A stretch of 13,444 nucleotides of DNA, taken from an uncultured Ruminococcus sp. (GTDB taxonomy: Bacteria; Bacillota; Clostridia; Oscillospirales; Ruminococcaceae). The position numbers were made by a program, and so were the translations under genes. Positions 1-6,122 of the stretch are shown piece after piece. The notes under the pieces were generated by a model. The model was not told where the DNA came from, did no database searches, and worked only from the letters and a program-made list of their open reading frames with translations. The stretch spans positions 1-13,444 of the forward strand of contig CAMOEP010000027.1 of the NCBI GenBank assembly GCA_946612185.1, written 5' to 3'. Numbering within the stretch: position 1 is the stretch's first letter; each line of letters begins with the position of its first letter.

Positions 1-250
1 TTTCCTCCCCCTTTTTCCCCTTAGGTTTCCCCCTTTGAAACCCCTTTCCTGAACCTCTTTTTCCCCCTCTTTTGCCGATTTTTACCGGCATTGTTTTCCT
101 AAAATCCATAGGTCGAAAATTTATGTCCCCTTATTTTCCAGCAGTCTCCTTGTCGTCCACATTTCTACGACATCCGGCAGTTTTCTTGTATGGCGGAAAA
201 TGTTTCACGGAAATTAAATGCTGATGCCGTGTGAATGATCCGCATAATTG
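1..250. other. Left-edge stretch without a convincing gene; C/T-rich tract
   Basis: Positions 1-70 are strongly pyrimidine-rich on the plus strand, with C-runs of 4-5 at 7-11, 17-20, 29-33, 41-44 and 63-67, so the minus strand carries five G-runs. A minus-strand frame opens at ATG 109 (or ATG 91, which has an AGGA about 5 bases upstream) and stays open to the window edge, encoding a Gly/Lys/Arg-rich peptide of at least 30 residues. Its heavy use of GGG and AGG/AGA differs from the neighbouring genes and no promoter is evident, so I do not call it a gene. A small hairpin (TGCCG/CGGCA, 73-90) is followed by T-rich sequence and might be a weak terminator for a plus-strand gene lying to the left. 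I see nothing else in 110-250. Confidence 0.4.
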
Positions 251-280
251 TTGACAAAATATGTATCAATGTGATATACT
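251..280 (+). promoter_or_regulatory. Promoter of the membrane protein gene
   Basis: A perfect -35 TTGACA (251-256) and a -10 TATACT (275-280) are separated by 18 bp, placing the transcription start near 287 and giving a leader of about 39 bases. An 8-bp inverted repeat, ATCAATGT (265-272) and ACATTGAT (297-304), spans the -10 and start site and could be a repressor operator or part of a leader hairpin. Confidence 0.75.
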
Positions 281-325
281 AAACTAAAAGCAATATACAT
301 TGATCTACAGAAAGGCGGTGCTGTC

Positions 326-1006
326 ATGAAAACCAATACCATAAAACAAAACGAACAGGCGCTCGTCCATGAGTTTGCTGAGAACTTCAAGTCGCTCCAG
401 CGCTGTGAAACCATCTACAATAAAATATCCTGGCTTTATATTGCTATGCCGCTTATGAATCTATTCTTCGGCATCGTTATTATGGTCAGCGCAAGCTACG
501 ACGCTCTTTTCGTAATGATAATGCAAATGCTGATATACCCTTTCGTCGGCTATCACGGCTGGATGAGCTGCTACAAGAAGAACGACTTCTCCGCAATGAG
601 CGCACCGACTGCTATTGCGATAAACTGCATAGTCCTGCTGGTAGGCTCGTTTCTGGTGGAGGGAAAGATTTTCGGCAGAGTACCGTTCAACTCCGTACTT
701 TTCGCACTTATCCCCAATGTTATTAGTCTGGCTGCGTCAGGTTTTTCCTGCGTACTCACTCTCCGTGCAAATGCGAAGTACCGCTGGCTTGAACAGCAGG
801 TGGGTTTCCCCTACTTCAATGAGCGCAACGAGGAGCATAAAATGGATATGCGGCAGTTCGATATCATCGACCCTTACCAGGTGGAGATAAACCGCCTGAA
901 AAAGACTGCCCGTGAGGATATGCCGGATATGGAATCGCCAAGCCAAAGCACTGAACTGGAGCAAAAAGTGTTCCATGCCGACTCCGGAAATATGCCTGAC
1001 CTGTAA
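326..1006 (+). CDS. Hypothetical four-helix membrane protein
   Basis: This is a protein of 226 residues whose function I do not recognise. An N-terminal polar segment (1-33) precedes four predicted membrane segments at about 34-54, 58-78, 95-111 and 123-146, followed by a charged, probably cytoplasmic tail. The tail begins with a Trp/Phe/Tyr-rich stretch, WLEQQVGFPYFNER (154-167), which I recall from uncharacterised clostridial membrane proteins; that recollection is unchecked. The start is supported by AAAGGCGG about 9 bases upstream and by a consensus promoter at 251-280. The gene stands alone on the plus strand and converges on the nitrogen operon, with a shared two-way terminator between them, so it is probably monocistronic and not necessarily related to nitrogen. 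No enzymatic motif is visible, and a transporter accessory or sensor role cannot be told from sequence. Confidence 0.8.
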   Translation: MKTNTIKQNEQALVHEFAENFKSLQRCETIYNKISWLYIAMPLMNLFFGIVIMVSASYDALFVMIMQMLIYPFVGYHGWMSCYKKNDFSAMSAPTAIAINCIVLLVGSFLVEGKIFGRVPFNSVLFALIPNVISLAASGFSCVLTLRANAKYRWLEQQVGFPYFNERNEEHKMDMRQFDIIDPYQVEINRLKKTAREDMPDMESPSQSTELEQKVFHADSGNMPDL

Positions 1007-1097
1007 GATTCACCTCTGACTTTTGCGGCTGTTTTTTCTGAGGTAATTCTTCTGGGTAAGGATTTTCTCCAGATTCTCTGCCTGAGTCTCAGTTCTA

Positions 1098-1178
1098 AAA
1101 AAATTCCCCCTGATATGACGTGCATAAAACTTGCCGTTTTTTGCAAAGTAGTATACGTCATATCAGGGGGAATTTTTT
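1098..1178. terminator. Bidirectional intrinsic terminator (24-bp perfect inverted repeat)
   Basis: The arms 1098-1121 and 1155-1178 are exact reverse complements over 24 bp, separated by 33 bases. Each arm has an A-run at its outer end in one orientation and a T-run in the other (AATTTTTT), so the hairpin is followed by U-rich RNA whichever way it is transcribed. It lies between the stop of the plus-strand membrane protein gene (1006) and the end of minus-strand purF (1262), exactly where a shared terminator for convergent genes is expected. Inside the loop, TTGC and GCAA can pair as a minor extra stem. Confidence 0.85.
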
Positions 1179-1206
1179 CAAAAGCCGAAAGTTTTAGGAA
1201 GGGGGT

Positions 1207-1242
1207 CTGGGGGAGAACCCTTTTTCAAAAGGTTTTCCCCAG
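1207..1242. repeat. Imperfect hairpin, possible dispersed palindromic element
   Basis: CTGGGG (1207-1212) pairs with CCCCAG (1237-1242). The stem continues inward through G-T wobbles and single-base bulges to a CC/GG step and a TTTT/AAAA step near the tip. On the minus strand it lies 20 bp beyond the purF stop but is not followed by a clean U-tract, so it is a poor stand-alone terminator. Similar G- and C-rich hairpins recur between genes in Ruminococcus-like genomes as I recall, so a REP-like dispersed element is possible. Only one copy is visible in this window. Confidence 0.45.
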
Positions 1243-1261
1243 AATAAAGCAGCCGCAAAAG

Positions 1262-2683
1262 TCAGCGGTGGATCTTTTCGTCGAACTTGTTTTTGCTGCT
1301 GGCGGTGGTTACGTCTATGGGGTAGCTGCCGGTGAAGCAGCCCTGACACCAGCCGCAGTCACGCCCGATAAGCTGACCCAGTTTGTCAGTTGGCAGGTAA
1401 GCAAGGCTGTCTGCGCCGATAGCTTTCGCTATTTCCTCCGGTGAATGAAGCTTGCTGGCGATGAGGTTCTCCTCGCTGTCGATATCTGTGCCGAAATAGC
1501 AGCCGTGGAGGAACGGCGGCGAGGATATGCGCACATGAACTTCCTTTGCACCGGCTTCACGAAGCAGACGGACTATCCGCTCACTGGTCGTTCCACGGAC
1601 AATGGAATCGTCTATCATGACTACACGCTTGCCGTTTACAGTCTCACGGACGGCGTTCAGCTTGATTTTTACCGCATTCTCACGCTGGTGCTGCTGAGGC
1701 TGGATAAAGCTTCTGCCGATGTACTTGTTCTTGATAAATCCGATACCGTAGGGAATACCGCTTTGCTGTGAGTAACCAAGCGCTGCGTCAAGTCCGGAGT
1801 CAGGCACGCCAATGACTATATCCGCATCAGCCGGTGCAGTCTCCGCAAGGATATGCCCTGCCCTGACCCTGGCGTGGTGAACTGATACTCCTTCTATCAC
1901 CGAATCCGGGCGGGCAAAGTAAATATACTCAAATATACATATATTACTCCTCTTGCGGACGTGTGTCGTAATGGACTGTATCCCCTCGCTGCTTATGACC
2001 ACTATCTCCCCCGGCTGAACGTCACGGAGGAAATGCGCTCCAACGGTTTCCAGGGCGCAAGTCTCAGATGCCACAATGTACGCACCGTCAGCCGTTACGC
2101 CGATACTCAGCGGTCGGAATCCGTCCGGGTCACGGAAAGCTATAAGCTTCGTGGCGGTCATTACTATACAGGAATACGCACCTTTCAGCCGTGGCATTGC
2201 CTTTTCTACCGCCTCCTCGGTGGAACTGCTTGAAAGCCTCTCCCTGACGATAGCGTAGGCGATCGCTTCTGTGTCGGAAGTGCCGTGGAATATTGCGCCT
2301 TCAAGCTCAAAATCCCGGCGCAGATCAGCAGCGTTCACAAGGTTGCCGTTGTGGACAAGCGCAAGATTTCCCTTGATATGACGTATTACAAGGGGCTGGA
2401 TATTATTATGGTTCTTGCCGCCGAATGTGGAATACCTGACGTGACCGACTGCCATATTTCCCTTACCAAGGTGCTGAACAGTCTCCTTGTCAAAAACCTC
2501 TGACACAAGTCCGTCACTTCGTTTGTGTGAGATAACACCGTCGTCGCAGACCGCTATTCCGCAGCTTTCCTGACCACGGTGCTGGAGGGCATAAAGTCCG
2601 AAGCAGGTACTTGAAGCAACGTCAGCCGTTTTGTTTTCAAAAATACCGAATACTCCACATTCTTCATGAACTGAATCAAACAT
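1262..2683 (-). CDS. purF: Amidophosphoribosyltransferase (Fe-S type)
   Basis: PurF transfers the amide nitrogen of glutamine to PRPP, giving phosphoribosylamine, the first committed step of purine synthesis. The 473-residue protein begins with a short propeptide (MFDSVHEE) before Cys9, the N-terminal nucleophile exposed after cleavage, followed by CGVFGIF and the glutaminase motifs QHRGQES and HNGNL. The phosphoribosyltransferase domain carries the PRPP motif VVMIDDSIVRGTTS at about 354-367. Cysteines at 249, 395, 443 and 446 match the ligands of the [4Fe-4S] cluster of Bacillus-type PurF, including CGWCQGCF near the C-terminus. The start is supported by AGGTGG 7 bases upstream, and the gene begins 18 bp after the regulator's stop, so it looks like the last gene of the nitrogen operon. 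Placement here rather than in a purine operon is notable; whether it is the only purF copy cannot be told from this window. Confidence 0.95.
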   Translation of the reverse strand: MFDSVHEECGVFGIFENKTADVASSTCFGLYALQHRGQESCGIAVCDDGVISHKRSDGLVSEVFDKETVQHLGKGNMAVGHVRYSTFGGKNHNNIQPLVIRHIKGNLALVHNGNLVNAADLRRDFELEGAIFHGTSDTEAIAYAIVRERLSSSSTEEAVEKAMPRLKGAYSCIVMTATKLIAFRDPDGFRPLSIGVTADGAYIVASETCALETVGAHFLRDVQPGEIVVISSEGIQSITTHVRKRSNICIFEYIYFARPDSVIEGVSVHHARVRAGHILAETAPADADIVIGVPDSGLDAALGYSQQSGIPYGIGFIKNKYIGRSFIQPQQHQRENAVKIKLNAVRETVNGKRVVMIDDSIVRGTTSERIVRLLREAGAKEVHVRISSPPFLHGCYFGTDIDSEENLIASKLHSPEEIAKAIGADSLAYLPTDKLGQLIGRDCGWCQGCFTGSYPIDVTTASSKNKFDEKIHR

Positions 2684-2701
2684 ATTTGAACCACCTGTTA
2701 G

Positions 2702-3283
2702 TTATAGATACTGTTCGCCTATCTTCTCGATTATCTCGGAAGCCGCAATGGTTTTCTTCTTGCGGTGCTTCATGGCGTACTGTTCAAGGTAGGAATGTGC
2801 TTCCTCCTCGGTCATATTCCTGTACTGCATGAGGGTGAACTTTGCTTTGTCGATGAGTTTTATCTCGTCTATCTTCTTCTCCAGCCGGACTGTCTCCTCG
2901 TAAAGACTCCACGTCCGGCGGAGTGCGGTATCAGCAGCCCGGACTATCTGGTAGAGTGTCTGGCGGCTGAATGGTCGTGATACCACGATTATATCGCTTT
3001 TGTCAAGCCGCTGGCAGACCTTTTCGTACACCTCCGCCTTGACAAAGACCATGCAGCTTGCGGCAGTTGCGCTCACAACAGTCTCCGCAAGGTCGATGCC
3101 GGATTCGTCGCTGAGAGGTATGCTTATCATCACCATTTCCCAGGACTTGTCACCGCTTATTATCGTCCTTGCCTGACCTGCGCTGTCAGCAGTACGGATA
3201 TTGCAGCCGAAGGATTCCTTCATGAAATCGGAGATAAGCTGTGCCGCCTTGCTGCTGCTTGAAACTATAAGAACGTTCTCCAA
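2702..3283 (-). CDS. ANTAR-domain antiterminator with degenerate receiver (NitR-like)
   Basis: This is a protein of 193 residues. Residues 1-115 resemble a response-regulator receiver, but the usual Asp pair is replaced by Ser (8-9), the phospho-acceptor position by Ser54 (in MVMISIP), and the conserved Lys by Arg103 (SRPF), so aspartyl phosphorylation is unlikely. A helical linker (about 125-145) leads into a C-terminal ANTAR domain (about 130-190) with the expected IDKAKFTLMQYRNMTEEEAHSYL pattern, here seen from Ile143 to Leu166. ANTAR proteins bind paired RNA hairpins with six-base loops and prevent terminator formation. The start codon is TTG (3283-3281), chosen because AGGGAGG lies about 7 bases upstream and frame and family length fit. 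The SD overlaps the stop of the glutamine-synthetase-like gene, so the two are probably translationally coupled. A matching RNA target lies in the amt leader. NitR of solventogenic clostridia, encoded next to glnA, is the closest described analogue I know. Confidence 0.9.
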   Translation of the reverse strand: MENVLIVSSSSKAAQLISDFMKESFGCNIRTADSAGQARTIISGDKSWEMVMISIPLSDESGIDLAETVVSATAASCMVFVKAEVYEKVCQRLDKSDIIVVSRPFSRQTLYQIVRAADTALRRTWSLYEETVRLEKKIDEIKLIDKAKFTLMQYRNMTEEEAHSYLEQYAMKHRKKKTIAASEIIEKIGEQYL

Positions 3284-3295
3284 GATACACCTCCC

Positions 3296-4594
3296 TTAAA
3301 GGGTGTGGAAGTACTTGTTTTCTTCGTAAACAGCCTTGTCGTAGGCGGAGTTGTACTCCTTCCACTCCTGTGACTGCATTGCAAGAAGTTCATCAAGGAC
3401 AGCCTGTGGTACATACCGCTTCAGGAACTCCGACTGTTCAGCCACGCTGCCAGCTTCCGCAAGAGTTCTGGGCATTACCTTGTAGTCAGACCGTGACGGG
3501 TCGTACTTTTCCGGCAGGGTCAGCTTCTCGCTTATGCCCTCCAGTGAAGCGTATATCATCAGACCAAAAACGTAGTACGGATTGCATACGCAGTCCGGCG
3601 CACGCAGAACTATCGGTGCATCACAGGTGGAGTCATTGTTCAGCTTGATAAGCTGGTCAGCCTCCTCGTCAGACCATACCACATACCTGGGTGCGGAAAA
3701 TTCTCCCAGACGGCTGTAGGAATTAGCGGTGGTATTAGTGAATACCGCCATATCACAAATATACTTCATAATACCGGCAGCGGCGCTTTTCAGTTCACCG
3801 GCAGTATCAGCGTCAGTAGTACCGTCACCGAATAAGTCGTTATCATGGAACAGGTTTATACCAATATGCATACCGTTTCCGCAGTCGTCACGGAGAGGCT
3901 TCGGCATGAAACTTGCATGAACTCCGTGCTGGTCAGCAACGGACTTTACCGCACTTTTGAAGCTGAGGAACGTGTCCGCCGCACTGAGGGCAGATGAAGC
4001 GTTGAAGTCTATCTCATGCTGACCCTGACCGCTTTCGTGGCGTGAAGATACCGGGTGGATACCCATTTGCTCAAGTGTCAGGCAAACGTCACGGCGGAAG
4101 TTCTCGCCCTTGTCCTCCGGGGCGATGTCGCAGTAACCGGCGTGGTCGTGGGGAATATGTGTGGCAGTGCCGCTTTCATCGCAGCGGAAAAGTGTGAACT
4201 CACTGGTCGTTCCGAACCTAAAGCAGCAGCCGTCCTTGACTGCCTTTTTCATAGCGGTCTTGAGGAAGTACCTGCCGTCACCCTCGAAGTGAGTGCCGTC
4301 GGCGTACTTTATGTAGCAGAACATTCGGATAACTCTGCCGTGCTGGGGTCGCCAAGGCAGTACACGCATGGTCTGGGGATCAGGGAACAGGAAAAGATCC
4401 CTGCCGCCTGCGCAGCCAAAACCGCTGAGTTTCTTTCCGGCTATCTTCACTCCACGCTCAAAAACTGCTGACATTTCCGATGACAGCACGGATATATTTT
4501 TAAGCCGTCCGCTGAGGTCGCAGAATGTAAGTTTCACGAACTTAACGTCGTTTTCGTCAATATACTGTAGTATCTCATTTTCCGAGTATATCAT
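3296..4594 (-). CDS. Glutamine synthetase-like protein with degenerate active site
   Basis: This is a protein of 432 residues with the type I glutamine synthetase fold, close to the 444 of Bacillus GlnA. Conserved segments include FEGD (103-106), APEDKGENFRRDV (158-170), GQHEIDF (191-197), HASFMPKPL (226-234), GMH (241-243), NSYSRL (291-296) and CNPYYVFGL (337-345). Aligned from memory to Bacillus GlnA, the n1 metal ligands are kept (Glu132, Glu187, Glu194), but n2 has lost two of three (Thr130 and Val329 for Glu; His243 kept). The ammonium-site Asp in FDGSS is Ala52 (IAGKK), the flap Glu in YEAP is Ser300, and an active-site Arg is Ala312. A pseudoenzyme or altered-specificity ligase is therefore likely. 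The start at 4594 rather than an upstream in-frame start at 4705 is chosen because GGAGG sits 5 bases before it and homology begins there. The gene lies 40 bp after gltD and 12 bp before the ANTAR gene. Confidence 0.85.
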   Translation of the reverse strand: MIYSENEILQYIDENDVKFVKLTFCDLSGRLKNISVLSSEMSAVFERGVKIAGKKLSGFGCAGGRDLFLFPDPQTMRVLPWRPQHGRVIRMFCYIKYADGTHFEGDGRYFLKTAMKKAVKDGCCFRFGTTSEFTLFRCDESGTATHIPHDHAGYCDIAPEDKGENFRRDVCLTLEQMGIHPVSSRHESGQGQHEIDFNASSALSAADTFLSFKSAVKSVADQHGVHASFMPKPLRDDCGNGMHIGINLFHDNDLFGDGTTDADTAGELKSAAAGIMKYICDMAVFTNTTANSYSRLGEFSAPRYVVWSDEEADQLIKLNNDSTCDAPIVLRAPDCVCNPYYVFGLMIYASLEGISEKLTLPEKYDPSRSDYKVMPRTLAEAGSVAEQSEFLKRYVPQAVLDELLAMQSQEWKEYNSAYDKAVYEENKYFHTL

Positions 4595-4634
4595 GATATC
4601 CTCCGTATGATATGTTATGGCAGCGTTTATAAAT

Positions 4635-6119
4635 TCACAGGTTGGTGTAGCCCATAAGGAACTGGTCAACTGCCCTTGCTGCGTCACGTCCCTCACGGAT
4701 AGCACGCACTACAAGCGACTGACCGATGTGCATATCACCGGCTGTGAATACCTTTTCAATATTTGTGGAAAATTCGCCCTTTCCGGTCTTGACATTAGTC
4801 CTTGCGTCAAGTTCCGCACCGAAGCTTTCAGCCACATAACTCTGCGCTCCCAGGAATCCGGCTGCAATAAGGCAAAGCTGACAGGGGATCACTTCCTCGC
4901 TGCCCTCCTGTTCATGGGGAACAAGTCTGCCGGTATCCGGGTCTGGGGTGAAGTTCAGTTTAACAGTCCTGATGCCGGAAAGTCTGCCTTCGCCGTCCTT
5001 GATGAACTCCTTGAGGGTGGTGCAGTAACGGCGTGGGTCGCTGCCGAAAACGGCGATAGCTTCCTCCTGACCGTAATCTGTCTTGCATACTCTTGGGTAC
5101 TCCGGGAACGGATTGTTCTCAGCACGCTCGTCGGGAAGCTTCGGCATCATTTCAAGCTGAACCACCGATGCACAGTCCTGACGGACTGCTGTACCAACGC
5201 AGTCGTTGCCGGTATCACCGCCGCCGATTATTACCACGTCCCTGCCCTCGGCGCTGATGAAGTTACCGTCAGCAAGTCCGGAGTCAAGCAGGCTTTTCGT
5301 GGTAGCTTTCAGGTAGTCAACAGCGAAATGTATGCCGCTTGCATCACGTCCCGGCGCTTTTATGTCACGGGGATTCGACGAACCGCAGGCAAGTACCACC
5401 GCATCGAAACTATTAAGGATATCCTCGGCGGAGGTATTGTGACCGATGTCACAGCCAGTCTCGAACTGCACGCCCTCGGCTTTCATAAGCTCCACACGGC
5501 GCAGAACTACCGACTTATCCAGCTTCATATTTGGTATACCATACATGAGAAGTCCGCCGGGACGGTCTGAGCGCTCGAAAACGGTTACGGAGTGACCACG
5601 CTTGTTAAGGGTATCTGCTGCCGCAAGACCGGAAGGCCCTGAGCCGATGACTGCAACCCTTCTGCCGCTGCGAACCTTCGGTATCTGAGGGCTGATAAGT
5701 CCGGACTGGAAGCCGTACTCAATGATAGCGTTCTCGTTCTCCCTGACCGTAACGGGGCTGTCGTTCACGCCGCAGATGCACGCTTTTTCGCACAGCGCAG
5801 GGCATACACGGGAGGTGAACTCCGGGAAGTTATTGGTAAGCAGAAGCCTGCCGAGTGCCTGCTCCTTGTGACCGTGGTAGAGCAGGTCGTTCCATTCGGG
5901 GATAAGGTTATTCAGAGGACAGCCGGAGATCATTCCCCGGAGCATTTTGCCGTTCTGACAGAAAGGTACTCCGCAGTCCATGCACCTTGCCGCCTGAGTA
6001 CGGCGCTCCTCCTCGCTGAGAGGAGTGTGGAACTCGCCGTAACCCTTTATTCTCTCCAGAGGCTCAGCCGCAGAGCAGTCAGTCCTGGAATATTCAAGAA
6101 ATCCTGTACTTTTTCCCAT
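4635..6119 (-). CDS. gltD: Glutamate synthase (NADPH) small subunit
   Basis: GltD supplies NADPH-derived electrons, through FAD and iron-sulfur clusters, to the large subunit GltB, which makes two glutamates from glutamine and 2-oxoglutarate in the cytoplasm. The protein has 494 residues, normal for the family. The N-terminal Fe-S domain shows Cys46, Cys49, Cys54 and Cys67, then Cys106, Cys110, Cys114 and Cys116. The FAD-binding GxGxxG is GSGPSG at 159-164 and the NADPH-binding motif is GGGDTG at 299-304. The C-terminal AGDMHIGQSLVVRAI segment is the usual FAD-contacting end. The start ATG lies 3 bp after the gltB stop (TGA GGT ATG), and its AAGGAGG ribosome binding site is inside the last gltB codons, so the two subunits are translationally coupled, as expected for a complex with fixed stoichiometry. 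Confidence 0.96.
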   Translation of the reverse strand: MGKSTGFLEYSRTDCSAAEPLERIKGYGEFHTPLSEEERRTQAARCMDCGVPFCQNGKMLRGMISGCPLNNLIPEWNDLLYHGHKEQALGRLLLTNNFPEFTSRVCPALCEKACICGVNDSPVTVRENENAIIEYGFQSGLISPQIPKVRSGRRVAVIGSGPSGLAAADTLNKRGHSVTVFERSDRPGGLLMYGIPNMKLDKSVVLRRVELMKAEGVQFETGCDIGHNTSAEDILNSFDAVVLACGSSNPRDIKAPGRDASGIHFAVDYLKATTKSLLDSGLADGNFISAEGRDVVIIGGGDTGNDCVGTAVRQDCASVVQLEMMPKLPDERAENNPFPEYPRVCKTDYGQEEAIAVFGSDPRRYCTTLKEFIKDGEGRLSGIRTVKLNFTPDPDTGRLVPHEQEGSEEVIPCQLCLIAAGFLGAQSYVAESFGAELDARTNVKTGKGEFSTNIEKVFTAGDMHIGQSLVVRAIREGRDAARAVDQFLMGYTNL

Positions 6120-6122
6120 ACC

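Noticed and set aside
1115..1444. Plus-strand frame crossing the two-way terminator and purF 3' end
   Set aside because: Its beginning is the terminator hairpin and the rest is antisense to purF.
4595..4705. In-frame upstream extension of the glutamine-synthetase-like gene to 4705
   Set aside because: It overlaps the end of gltD by about 70 bp, lacks a ribosome site, and family similarity starts at 4594, where a strong GGAGG is present.
4617..5570. Long plus-strand open frame opposite gltD
   Set aside because: It lies wholly antisense to a certain gene, has no ribosome site or recognisable motif, and is explained by codon bias of the opposite strand.
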